Made by a program: the position numbers and the translations under genes. Of a stretch of 44,138 nt of DNA, positions 28,401-35,886 are shown one piece after another. This DNA comes from Betaproteobacteria bacterium (lineage in GTDB: Bacteria > Pseudomonadota > Gammaproteobacteria > Burkholderiales > SG8-41), in contig JAKFUS010000048.1 in assembly GCA_021732605.1 (NCBI GenBank), positions 1-44,138 on the forward strand, in the 5' to 3' direction. The notes under the pieces were generated by a model. The model did not search any database, was not told the origin of the DNA, and worked only from the letters and a program-made list of their open reading frames with translations. Position 1 is the stretch's first letter. The number at the start of each line of letters is the position of its first letter.

Positions 28401-31206
28401 TCAACTGGTCCAGGCCCATGCCTATTGGCGTTTGAAGGGGCTCAGTGTGGATCTGATGATCTGGAACGAAGACCGCGCCGGATACCGGCAATCGTTGCAG
28501 GAGCAAATCATGGGACTGATTGCTGCCGGTGTTGAGGCCCACGTGATAGATCGACCCGGTGGAATCTTCGTGCGGCCGGCTGAGCAGATATCGGACGAAG
28601 ATCGCATCCTCGTTCAATCGGTCGCGCGCGTCATCATCAGCGACCGGAGTGGAACGCTGAGCGAGCAGCTCAACAGGCATGCCTTGATGGATGGTCGCGC
28701 ACACCACCGTAACATGCCTCGTTTCAAACCAAGCCTGCCCCGTCACACTGTACAGGTAACAAAGGAGCTGCCACAGGACAGTCATCTGCTGTTCAACAAC
28801 GGGCTTGGCGGCTTCAGTCCGGACGGGCGCGAGTACGTCATTACGACCGTGCAGGATCAGATAACACCGGCGCCCTGGGTGAATGTACTGGCGAATGCCC
28901 ATTTCGGCACCGTCATCTCGGAGAGCGGCACGGCTTACACCTGGAGTGATAACGCCCATGAGTTCCGCCTGACCCCCTGGGGCGATGATCCTGTGAGCGA
29001 CCCGGGCGGCGAGGCGTTCTACCTGCGTGACGAAGATAACGGCCATTTCTGGTCGCCTACGCCCCTGCCCTGCCGCAGCGCCACGCCCTACGTCAGCCGT
29101 CACGGTTTCGGCTACAGCAGCTTCCAGCACACGGAAGATGGCATCCGTTCGGAACTCACCGTCTATGTTGCACTGGATGCTGCGGTCAAGTTCTCCGTAT
29201 TGAAGGTGCGCAACCAGTCTGGTCGCGCACGCCGGCTCTCCGCAACCGGATACGTCGAATGGGTGCTGGGCGATTTGCGCTCAAAATCAAGCATGCACGT
29301 GATTACTGAAATCGATCCGGCAAGCGGCGCGTTATATGCACGCAACGCATACAACACCGAATTCGCCGACAGGATTGCGTTCTTCGATGTTGACGAGGCA
29401 GGCAAAACATTCAGTGGGGATCGTACCGAGTTCCTCGGGCGAAATGGCACGCTCAAAAATCCTGCCGCCATGGCGCAGTCGCAACTCTCCAACACTGTGG
29501 GTGCCGCTTTTGATCCATGCGCGGCGATCCAGGTTGCTTTTGAGCTGGCCGACGGGGAGGAACGTGAAATCAATTTCAGGCTCGGCGTAGCGGGACGAAG
29601 GGATGCCGATGGCGCCGGCAAACTCGTTCATCGCTTCCGCGGACCAACTGCCGCACGCCATGCACTGGAGTCAGTGCGCGAATACTGGACCCGCACGCTG
29701 GGTGCCGTGCAGGTGGAAACACCGGATCAATCCCTCAACCTGCTCACCAACGGCTGGCTTTTATACCAGACCCTGGCCTGCCGACTGTGGGCGCGCAGCG
29801 GCTACTATCAATCCGGGGGTGCGTTCGGCTTTCGCGATCAACTGCAGGATGTCATGGCGCTCGTTTATGCCGAGCCCGCGCTGGTGCGCGAGCATCTGCT
29901 GCGTTGTGCGGCCCGCCAGTTTACCGAAGGCGATGTCCAGCATTGGTGGCTTCCCGCATCCGGTCGCGGCGTACGCACGCTTTGTTCGGATGACTTCCTG
30001 TGGTTGCCGCTGGTCATCTGCCGCTATGTTTCGAGCACCGGTGACAGCGGGGTTCTGGATGAACCTGTCAGCTTCCTCAGCGGCCGCGCCCTGAATCCCG
30101 GAGAGGACTCGTATTTCGACCTGCCCGGCCGTTCGGAAGAGTCGGCCAGTCTTTATCAGCATGGCGTGCGTGCCGTACTGAGGGGACTTCGCCTCGGAGA
30201 GCATGGCCTGCCACTCATCGGCTCCGGCGACTGGAATGACGGCATGAATTCAGTGGGTAACCACGGCAAAGGCGAAAGCGTATGGCTGGCGTTTTTCCTG
30301 CACACCGTTCTGATGCAGTACAGCAAACTCGCGCTGCTGCGCGGTGATGCGGCTTTTTCCGGTCAATGCCAGAAGGAGGCGGAAAATTTGCGCCACAACA
30401 TCGAGAGCAACGGCTGGGACGGCGAATGGTACCGGCGCGCCTATTTCGACGACGGCACGCCACTGGGTTCAGCGCAAAACGACGAATGCCAGATCGATGC
30501 GATTCCACAAAGCTGGGCCGTGCTTTCCGGAGCTGCGGATCCCGCTCGCGCGCGCATGGCCATGGCGTCAGTGGATCGCCGCCTGGTGCAGCGCAAACAT
30601 GCGCTGATCCAGCTCCTGGATCCTCCGTTCGATCAATCGGAACTGAATCCCGGTTATATCAAGGGCTATGTGCCTGGCGTGCGTGAGAATGGCGGGCAGT
30701 ACACTCACGCGGCGATCTGGACGGTCATGGCATTTGCCGAGCTGGGCGACAGTCGGCGCGCATGGGAATTGTTCGACATGATCAATCCGGTCAATCACGC
30801 AAATTCTGCAGCGGCAGTCGCCACCTACAAAGTTGAACCTTATGTGGTCGCCGCCGATGTTTACGCGGTTGCCCCGCACACCGGTCGCGGCGGCTGGACC
30901 TGGTACACCGGTTCGGCGGGCTGGATGTACCGGCTGATCATCGAATCATTGCTGGGCCTGCAGCTCGATGTTGACAAATTACACTTCGCCCCATGCCTTC
31001 CGGCAGATTGGGAAACATTCAAAGTGCATTATCGTTTCCGTGAAACGCAGTACCACATCAGCGTTCTTCAATTACCGGCGATGGATCCTGAAATCGGGGT
31101 TACGGTGGATGGTGTCAGGCAGCAGGATGGAATCATTGCCTTGGTTGATGATCGCCTGGAGCATGAGGTCGTGGTCAGAATTCACGGGAATGGCGGCCAG
31201 AGCTGA
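22456..31206 (+). CDS. ndvB: Cyclic beta-1,2-glucan synthase (NdvB/Cgs type)
   Basis: A giant inner-membrane enzyme (2916 residues from ATG 22456) that primes, elongates and cyclises beta-1,2-glucan from UDP-glucose for the periplasm. In order: a soluble N-terminal region, two spans (about 408-480), a GT84 glycosyltransferase with DTDTQLP near 633 and RRHRWIRGDW near 775, more spans (about 830-870 and 950-1010), a glycoamylase-like domain (about 1400-1570, GVAWGVSECGYN), two carbohydrate-binding GH94 N-terminal-like modules (about 1630-1790 and 2130-2290) and a GH94 phosphorylase domain with GSGDWNDGMN near 2588 and GRGGWTWYTGSAGW near the end. All modules appear intact. The start is uncertain: the frame is open back to a TTG at 22258 and no site has a good ribosome-binding sequence. 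Its 3' end overlaps the convergent phosphatase gene by 25 bases. Confidence 0.93.
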   Translation: MRRKHQNPAEEPLLRAELFSAEEMEQHGSSLASTHRLSAVRQSDQLLARLAENEDILLHACTLLRETIKESRGITPAAEWLLDNFYLIEEQIYTAKRHLPKRYSGELPTLSQGPSAGLPRVYDIALETISHGDGRVDAESFSRFVAAYQKVTALTLGELWAIPIMLRLALIDNLRRVGARVAASTTDRGQADVLADQMLEVAKTDPKNLILVVADMARSNPPMTGSFVAELARRLQGQSAALALPLTWIEHRLSESGVTIEELVQSETQMQASRQVSISNSIGSLRFLGEMNWRKFVETMSGVEQKLREDPGDHYGNMDFATRDHYRHVVEKLAKASRLPELEVAEMAIQMAQQQSATVTRDADGNVEYDRSSHVGYYLIDKGLPKLKRAAKIRVTGADAVQRPEGRFSLPLYLGAIGVLTLILAAGLLAMSQAGRLESWILTLVTIALLLGVSHLAIGLVNWLATLLATPHMLPRMDFSGGIPHAFRTLVVIPTMLTSAQNVEDLIEALEIRFLANRDPNLLFGLLTDFSDAHQETLPEDDPLLMLAGSRIDDLNRKYRMAEADVGGDAFFLFHRPRRWNPGEQLWMGYERKRGKLAELNALLRGAGSDGFLLIVGATQALSSIKYVITLDTDTQLPRDSARQFAATMAHPLNRAQFDVERQLVTGGYGILQPRMAVSLPGTNRSRYARLFGNEPGIDPYTRAVSDVYQDVFGEGSFIGKGIYDVDAFEQSLKGRFPENRILSHDLLEGCYARAGLLSDVLLYEEYPSTYSADVSRRHRWIRGDWQIASWILRRIPCNNPESAVGRAQNPLSLLSQWKIIDNLRRSLVPAALMFLLLLGWTVLLPVWYWTLVVIGIILLPSFIASIFDLMRKPDDLLPGQHLAAVLRASGTQFQQAALTLSCLPHEAYFSLDAVIRTNWRIWVTRKKMLEWISSGSLERGHQITLIACYQSMWIAPVISIATAAWLVATTPETLMVAGPILLLWMISPAIAWWISQPIVRHETRLSTDQIIFLRKTSRKTWAFFETFVGPEDHWLPPDNYQQHPVAVVAHRTSPTNMGLALLANLSAYDFGYIATGPLIERTTLALATMSVLARHQGHFYNWYDTQSLQPLAPHYISSVDSGNLAGHLLTLRPGLLMLPDDKILGARLFVGLSDTLKVLQDVAAEAPPAALALLDQLRKDLEIACDSRPATLPATQILLARLAPSAEALVASLDLPSPNARNSDMRWWAQALTRQFRSALDELTLLAPWVSPTIAPGRFHNVLLAVEFPTLRELATLNLPWLKAIEKLQSAEVTLEERAWLDDLHGHVTTASDHARKRIADIEHLAQQAGALAVMEYDFLYDKARHLLAIGYNVEERRRDTSYYDLLASEARLSSFVAIAQGQLPQENWFALGRLLTTAAGKPTLLSWSGSMFEYLMPLLVMPTYENTLLDQTCKAAVERQIAYGKQRGVAWGVSECGYNAVDAALNYQYRAFGVPGLGLKRGLSDDLVISPYASALALMVVPEAACLNMQRLAAEGLAGQFGFYEAVDYTASRVPRGQTSALIRSFMAHHQGMIFLSLAYVMLDRPMQKRFESEPMFQATTLLLQERVPKVGGVQLHAAEFSAISAAANGEAMPVRILSSPDTPIPEVQLLSNGRYHVMVTNAGGGYSRWKDLAVTRWREDTTCDNWGTFCYIRDVSSGVFWSNTHQPTLKRAESHETIFSEGRAEFRRHDLDYDTYTEIVVSPEDDIELRRVRISNRARTRRTIEVTSYAEVVLALPAADALHPAFSNLFVQTEIVSERQTILCTRRPRSPEEQSPWMFHLMAVRGASVGEISYETDRMRFIGRGRTVAAPQALGDCTALSGSAGSVLDPIVAIRYRITLEPEQVVTIDMVSGVSATRETALSLAGKYQDRQLADRVFDLAWTYGQVVLRQINGSEADAQLYAHLAGSVIYANSSLRADAGVLGKNRRGQSGLWGYAISGDLPIVLLQIGEQANIELVRQLVQAHAYWRLKGLSVDLMIWNEDRAGYRQSLQEQIMGLIAAGVEAHVIDRPGGIFVRPAEQISDEDRILVQSVARVIISDRSGTLSEQLNRHALMDGRAHHRNMPRFKPSLPRHTVQVTKELPQDSHLLFNNGLGGFSPDGREYVITTVQDQITPAPWVNVLANAHFGTVISESGTAYTWSDNAHEFRLTPWGDDPVSDPGGEAFYLRDEDNGHFWSPTPLPCRSATPYVSRHGFGYSSFQHTEDGIRSELTVYVALDAAVKFSVLKVRNQSGRARRLSATGYVEWVLGDLRSKSSMHVITEIDPASGALYARNAYNTEFADRIAFFDVDEAGKTFSGDRTEFLGRNGTLKNPAAMAQSQLSNTVGAAFDPCAAIQVAFELADGEEREINFRLGVAGRRDADGAGKLVHRFRGPTAARHALESVREYWTRTLGAVQVETPDQSLNLLTNGWLLYQTLACRLWARSGYYQSGGAFGFRDQLQDVMALVYAEPALVREHLLRCAARQFTEGDVQHWWLPASGRGVRTLCSDDFLWLPLVICRYVSSTGDSGVLDEPVSFLSGRALNPGEDSYFDLPGRSEESASLYQHGVRAVLRGLRLGEHGLPLIGSGDWNDGMNSVGNHGKGESVWLAFFLHTVLMQYSKLALLRGDAAFSGQCQKEAENLRHNIESNGWDGEWYRRAYFDDGTPLGSAQNDECQIDAIPQSWAVLSGAADPARARMAMASVDRRLVQRKHALIQLLDPPFDQSELNPGYIKGYVPGVRENGGQYTHAAIWTVMAFAELGDSRRAWELFDMINPVNHANSAAAVATYKVEPYVVAADVYAVAPHTGRGGWTWYTGSAGWMYRLIIESLLGLQLDVDKLHFAPCLPADWETFKVHYRFRETQYHISVLQLPAMDPEIGVTVDGVRQQDGIIALVDDRLEHEVVVRIHGNGGQS

Positions 31207-31784
31207 AGCGATGCGGCGTTCCACAGGGCGATAGCTGGGTGTTCAGTTCGATCATGCTCATAACAGAGAATGCCCAGTGATGCGGTGTTGAGCAAAAAAT
31301 GCTGCGCCTGCCTTACCGAAAGCCCGATCCATCGGGCAGCGAGGACGCGGCCGATGTGACCATGACTGAACAGTGCAACATTCCCATCCATGACCCGAAG
31401 CCGGGCAATAAGGCGATCGGCACGGGCGGAAACCTGGCCGGGTGTTTCGCCGTTCGGTGAGCCATCGCGAAACAGATTCCAGCCCGGTCGTGATGCGTGG
31501 ATATCCGCCGGGGTACGTCCTTCGTAGTCGCCATAATCCCATTCCGCAAGCCCGGGTTCGATTTCGGCAACAGGAGCCAGCCCTGCCAGCGCACAGGTTT
31601 GTTGAGCGCGTTGCAGCGGACTGGTCAGCACATGGGTGAATGGAATGCCGCGGAGACGCAGTCCGAGTTCCCGCGCCGCTGCCCCGCCCTCTGCCGTCAA
31701 TGCAATGTCGGTGCGACCGGTATATTGACCGGACAGTGACCACTCGGTTTCGCCGTGACGGATGAGGTAAAGCCGCAGAGACAT
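31182..31784 (-). CDS. Histidine phosphatase family protein
   Basis: A 200-residue phosphoglycerate-mutase-like phosphatase. The phospho-histidine motif is LYLIRHGETEWSLSGQYTGR (residues 5-24, RHGE), the second catalytic part is SPLQRAQQTC and EWDYGDYEGR, and the late His lies in VALFSHGHIGRVLAARW. Similar enzymes include alpha-ribazole phosphatase (CobC) and sugar-phosphate phosphatases; no cobalamin genes are near. Its ATG comes five bases after the phosphoketolase stop, so it is last in that operon. A sugar-phosphate substrate linked to phosphoketolase is a reasonable but unproven idea. Confidence 0.88.
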   Translation of the reverse strand: MSLRLYLIRHGETEWSLSGQYTGRTDIALTAEGGAAARELGLRLRGIPFTHVLTSPLQRAQQTCALAGLAPVAEIEPGLAEWDYGDYEGRTPADIHASRPGWNLFRDGSPNGETPGQVSARADRLIARLRVMDGNVALFSHGHIGRVLAARWIGLSVRQAQHFLLNTASLGILCYEHDRTEHPAIALWNAASLQLWPPFP

Positions 31785-31789
31785 GCGCT

Positions 31790-34231
31790 TTATGCTGTTA
31801 ACTTTGTTCCGCCCCAATGCCAATTGCGGATTTCCGGCATGTCCTGGCCATGGGTATTGATGTATTGCTTGTGCTCAATCAGCTTGTCCCTGAGCTTATG
31901 CTTCAGGCCGATACCGCTCTCGCCGGTCTGCGGCAGACGGTCGATGGCATCCATCACCAGGTGATAACGGTCCAGATCGTTCAGCACCGTCATGTCGAAG
32001 GGCGTGGTGATGGTGCCCTCCTCCTTGTAGCCGCGGACATGGATGTGGTCGTGGTTGGTGCGGCGGTAGGTCAGCCGGTGGATCAGCCAGGGGTAGCCAT
32101 GGAAGGCGAAGATGACCGGCTTGCTCACGGTGAACAGCGCGTCGAAATCCGGATCGCTCAAACCGTGGGGGTGCTCGGTTTGCGGCTGCAGTTTCATCAG
32201 ATCGACAACGTTGACGACGCGGATTTTCAGATCGGGCAGATGTTCGCGCAGGATGGATACGGCGGCGAGCGTTTCCAGGGTGGGCACATCGCCGCAGCAG
32301 GCCATCACCACGTCGGGGCCGGCGTCATCACCGCTTGCGCCTGGCTCGTTGCCGGCCCACGACCAGATGCCGATGCCCGCGGCGCAGTGCTTGACGGCAG
32401 CGTCCATCGTCAGCCACTGCGGGGCCGGGTGTTTGCCCGCGATCACGACATTCACGTAATGGCGGCTGCGCAGGCAATGGTCCATCACTGACAGCAGGCA
32501 ATTCGCATCCGGCGGCAGGTAGACCCTTACCACCTCCGCTTTCTTGTTCACCACGACGTCGATAAAGCCGGGATCCTGATGTGTAAAACCGTTGTGATCC
32601 TGGCGCCAGACATGTGAGGCCAGCAGATAGTTCAGCGAGGCGATCTTCCTGCGCCACGGCAGGTGCGATGTGACCTGCAGCCACTTGGCGTGCTGGTTGA
32701 ACATCGAATCGACAATGTGGATGAACGCCTCATAGCAGTTGAACAGACCATGCCGCCCGGTGAGCAGGTAGCCCTCCAGCCAGCCTTCGCATTGGTGTTC
32801 ACTGAGCATGGAATCCAGCACGCGCCCGGCAGGTGCGAGAAATTCATCGTCCGGCACAGTCACGGCATTCCACTGGCGCTTGGTCGCTTCAAACAGCGCC
32901 CCCAGGCCGTTGGAAATCGTCTCGTCAGGGCCAAACACCCGGAAATTCCGCTGCGCACTGTTCAATTTCGCCACATCGCGAAGAAACGGCCCGAGCACAC
33001 GCGTGTCACCGATGCCGATGCCGCCCGGCGTTGGCACCTGCTGCGCGTAATCGCGGAAATCCGGCATATTCAGGTCGCGCAGCAGCATGCCGCCATTGGC
33101 GTGGGGATTCGCGCCCATGCGCCTCTCGCCCGCAGGTGCAAGTTCGGCCAGCTCCGGTTTAAGGCGGCCATGCGCATCAAAGAGTTCTGCCGGCCGATAA
33201 CTCTGCAGCCATTCCTCCAGAAGCCCGAGGTGTCCGGGATGGGTGGCCGGATGCAGCGGAACCTGGTGCGAACGGAAAGTGTCTTCCACCTTCCGGTCGT
33301 CAACGATTTTCGGCCCGGTCCAGCCTTTGGGAGAAATCAGGATAATCATCGGCCAGCGCGGGCGCTCAAGGTTGCCGTGGGTGCGGGCGTCCTGCTGGAT
33401 TTTCCGGATCTGCTCAACGGCAATATCGAGTGTCGCGGCCATGGCCTCATGCATCAACCCGGGCTCGTGACCTTCGACAAAATACGGTGTCCAGCCATAA
33501 CCGCGGAACAACTGCTCCAGCTCCTCGCGGCTGATACGAGCGAGCAGTGTCGGGTTGGCGATCTTGTAGCCATTCAGATGCAGGATCGGCAGTACCGCGC
33601 CGTCGCTGACCGGATTGAGAAACTTGTTGGCATGCCAGGCCGTGGCCAGCGGACCGGTTTCTGCTTCACCATCGCCAACGACGCAGGCCACGACGAGATC
33701 CGGGTTGTCGAATACCGCCCCGAATGCATGGCTGAGCGAATAACCCAGCTCGCCGCCCTCATGAATTGATCCGGGACATTCCGGCGATGCGTGGCTGGGA
33801 ATCCCGCCGGGAAATGAAAACTGAACAAAGAGTTTACGCAGCCCGGCTTCATCCCGGCTGATATCGGGATAAATTTCGCTGTAGCTGCCTTCCAGATAGG
33901 TGTTGCTGACGACTGCAGGACCGCCATGCCCGGGCCCGGAGACATAAATCATGTCGAGGTCGTATTTTTTGATGACCCGGTTCAAATGCACGTAGATAAA
34001 GTTCTGCCCCGGTGTCGTGCCCCAGTGCCCCAGCAGCATGCGCTTCACATCGGTGAGCGCCAGAGGCCGCTTCAGCAGCGGATTATCAAACAGATAAATC
34101 TGCCCGACCGAGAGGTAATTCGTCGCCCGCCAGTAGGCGTCTATTCTGCTGAGTGATTCCGCAGATAAGGTGACAATTGAGGTGGCAGTTGAGGTGGCAG
34201 TTGAGGTATTTAAGTTATTGATTTTATTCAT
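31790..34231 (-). CDS. xfp: Xylulose-5-phosphate/fructose-6-phosphate phosphoketolase
   Basis: An 813-residue thiamine-diphosphate enzyme that splits xylulose 5-phosphate or fructose 6-phosphate with phosphate into acetyl phosphate and a C3 or C4 sugar phosphate. Family signatures: [18 protein letters not shown] (68-85), [11 protein letters not shown] (96-106), EGSYSEIYP (114-122), the [20 protein letters not shown] stretch (141-160) and the cofactor motif [19 protein letters not shown] (187-205). The length is typical. Residues 9-21 ([13 protein letters not shown]) come from a short DNA tandem repeat and precede the conserved part. It lies 35 bases after the GGDEF-EAL gene and five before the phosphatase gene. 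Confidence 0.97.
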   Translation of the reverse strand: MNKINNLNTSTATSTATSIVTLSAESLSRIDAYWRATNYLSVGQIYLFDNPLLKRPLALTDVKRMLLGHWGTTPGQNFIYVHLNRVIKKYDLDMIYVSGPGHGGPAVVSNTYLEGSYSEIYPDISRDEAGLRKLFVQFSFPGGIPSHASPECPGSIHEGGELGYSLSHAFGAVFDNPDLVVACVVGDGEAETGPLATAWHANKFLNPVSDGAVLPILHLNGYKIANPTLLARISREELEQLFRGYGWTPYFVEGHEPGLMHEAMAATLDIAVEQIRKIQQDARTHGNLERPRWPMIILISPKGWTGPKIVDDRKVEDTFRSHQVPLHPATHPGHLGLLEEWLQSYRPAELFDAHGRLKPELAELAPAGERRMGANPHANGGMLLRDLNMPDFRDYAQQVPTPGGIGIGDTRVLGPFLRDVAKLNSAQRNFRVFGPDETISNGLGALFEATKRQWNAVTVPDDEFLAPAGRVLDSMLSEHQCEGWLEGYLLTGRHGLFNCYEAFIHIVDSMFNQHAKWLQVTSHLPWRRKIASLNYLLASHVWRQDHNGFTHQDPGFIDVVVNKKAEVVRVYLPPDANCLLSVMDHCLRSRHYVNVVIAGKHPAPQWLTMDAAVKHCAAGIGIWSWAGNEPGASGDDAGPDVVMACCGDVPTLETLAAVSILREHLPDLKIRVVNVVDLMKLQPQTEHPHGLSDPDFDALFTVSKPVIFAFHGYPWLIHRLTYRRTNHDHIHVRGYKEEGTITTPFDMTVLNDLDRYHLVMDAIDRLPQTGESGIGLKHKLRDKLIEHKQYINTHGQDMPEIRNWHWGGTKLTA
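34178..34208. repeat. 12-bp tandem repeat inside the phosphoketolase N-terminus
   Basis: About 2.6 copies of TTGAGGTGGCAG (plus-strand reading) encode the repeated Thr-Ala-Thr-Ser segment at residues 9-18. The unit is a multiple of three, so copy-number change would alter only the length of a non-conserved leader. Confidence 0.7.
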
Positions 34232-34266
34232 TTATTTTGCCTGTCTCAGCGGCCATCGTTACAAAC

Positions 34267-35877
34267 TCAATGCGCTGTCAGCACCCCGGTTGCGGCCAGG
34301 GTGACGAACTCCTCGGCGGCAACGGGCCGGCTAAAGAGAAAACCCTGTCCCTCGGGGCAGCAACGGGAGTCCAGGAAGGCCAGTTGCTGCAGGGTTTCTA
34401 TACCCTCGGCCACGACCCGGAGCTTGAGGCTTGCGCCCATCGCGATGATCGCGCTGATGATCGCTTCGCCTTCTTCGCAGTCGCTGTCCCGCACGAACGA
34501 CTGGTCGATCTTCAGTGTGTTGATTGGAAACCGCCGCAGATAACTCAGACTCGAATAGCCGGTGCCAAAGTCATCAATGGCAATCTGTACGCCGAGGCTC
34601 CGCAGTGCGTGCAAGGCCGCTGTCGCCGGTTCCGCATTCCTGATCAGTACGCTTTCGGTCAACTCCAGTTCAAGGTGTCGCGGATTCAGGCCGGTATCGT
34701 TGAGAATGGCATGGACATCGCCGAGAAAATCCTGATCATGAAACTCGACCGCTGAAACATTGACCGATATTTGTCCGATGTCCAGACCGTCTTTCAGCCA
34801 GGCCGCCATCTGCCGACAGGATTCCCGAAGCACCCACTTGCCGATCGGCAGTATCAGCCCGCTGTCTTCCGCTATTCTCACGAACTCTGTCGGAAAAGCC
34901 AGCGGGTGATCGGCGCGCTGCCAGCGCAGCAATGCTTCCGCTCCGGTAATGGCGCCAGTCTGGATATTCACCTTGGGCTGGTAATGCAATACAAATTCCT
35001 GTTTATCGAGTGCGTGGCGCAGAGCGTCTTCGACCGATTGGCGCTTGACGGCACGGGCGTTCATGTCCGGGGTAAACCGCTGGTAGTTATTGCGCCCGTT
35101 TTTCTTGGCGTGATACATCGCCGTATCAGCGTTCTTGACCACGGCTTCGGCATCTTTGCCGTCGTCGGGATAGAGGCAGATGCCGACGCTCAGCGTGGCG
35201 AGCAGCCGATGACCATCGATGAGGTGCGGTTCAGCCATCGATTCGATCAGCTTCTCAGCGGTCAGGGCGGCATCCTGCGCCTGCTCAACTTCGGTCAACA
35301 GCACCACGAATTCGTCGCCGCCCTGGCGACAGACGGTGTCAGAGCCGCGGACGCAGGCCTGCAGGCGCTTGGCGACCGACTGCAGCAACTGGTCGCCGAC
35401 CGCATGCCCGAGCGTATCGTTGATGTGCTTGAAGTGATCGAGGTCCATGAACATCAGGGCGACTTTTTTGCTGTGACGCTGTGCCAGCGCGATTGATTGC
35501 GTCAGACGGTCGGTCAGCAGGGAACGGTTCGGCAATCCGGTGAGGAAATCGTGCTCTGCCATATAGGACATGCGCGCTGCGGCCTGCTCGGCGGCCTCGG
35601 TCATGGTCTGGGAGTTGACCGTGGCGACGACGAGCCGCTCATTGGCTTCCCGCAATTGCGCCTCGATGGCCGCGTTGCGCCCCGCTCTGGTCAGCGCGGC
35701 CGCCTCCCGGGCACGCAATGCGGTCTCGCGAATCGCGGCCGCTTCTTCGCGCTGTCGTGCTGCCTCCTCGCGATTGCGCACGAGCAGTTCACCGGCAAGG
35801 ATCGCGGCCTCGCGCTCGACGAAGCTCTTCCCGGGTGGTTCGTTCCCGCTGCCCGTCAGGGTTGATTTCACCCCCAT
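34267..35877 (-). CDS. c-di-GMP enzyme with GGDEF and EAL domains
   Basis: A 536-residue soluble protein. Residues about 20-100 are an Ala/Glu/Arg-rich coiled coil (REEAARQREEAAAIRETALR). The GGDEF domain (about 110-270) has an intact RQGGDEF and an RGSD inhibitory site five residues before it. The EAL domain (about 285-530) keeps AEALLRW, SVNVSAVEF, ELTES, DDFGTGYSS, KIDQSFV, EGIE and a GQGFLFSRP end, so both synthesis and breakdown of c-di-GMP look possible. There is no membrane span or PAS domain; input probably comes through the coiled coil. It begins nine bases after the KaiC-like gene, which makes that ATPase a likely partner. Confidence 0.93.
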   Translation of the reverse strand: MGVKSTLTGSGNEPPGKSFVEREAAILAGELLVRNREEAARQREEAAAIRETALRAREAAALTRAGRNAAIEAQLREANERLVVATVNSQTMTEAAEQAAARMSYMAEHDFLTGLPNRSLLTDRLTQSIALAQRHSKKVALMFMDLDHFKHINDTLGHAVGDQLLQSVAKRLQACVRGSDTVCRQGGDEFVVLLTEVEQAQDAALTAEKLIESMAEPHLIDGHRLLATLSVGICLYPDDGKDAEAVVKNADTAMYHAKKNGRNNYQRFTPDMNARAVKRQSVEDALRHALDKQEFVLHYQPKVNIQTGAITGAEALLRWQRADHPLAFPTEFVRIAEDSGLILPIGKWVLRESCRQMAAWLKDGLDIGQISVNVSAVEFHDQDFLGDVHAILNDTGLNPRHLELELTESVLIRNAEPATAALHALRSLGVQIAIDDFGTGYSSLSYLRRFPINTLKIDQSFVRDSDCEEGEAIISAIIAMGASLKLRVVAEGIETLQQLAFLDSRCCPEGQGFLFSRPVAAEEFVTLAATGVLTAH

Positions 35878-35886
35878 GAATAGCTC

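Noticed and set aside
32663-33769. Long plus-strand reading frames opposite xfp, pckG, guaA and guaB
   Set aside because: They are GC-rich antisense shadows of strongly conserved genes, without ribosome-binding sites or recognisable domains.
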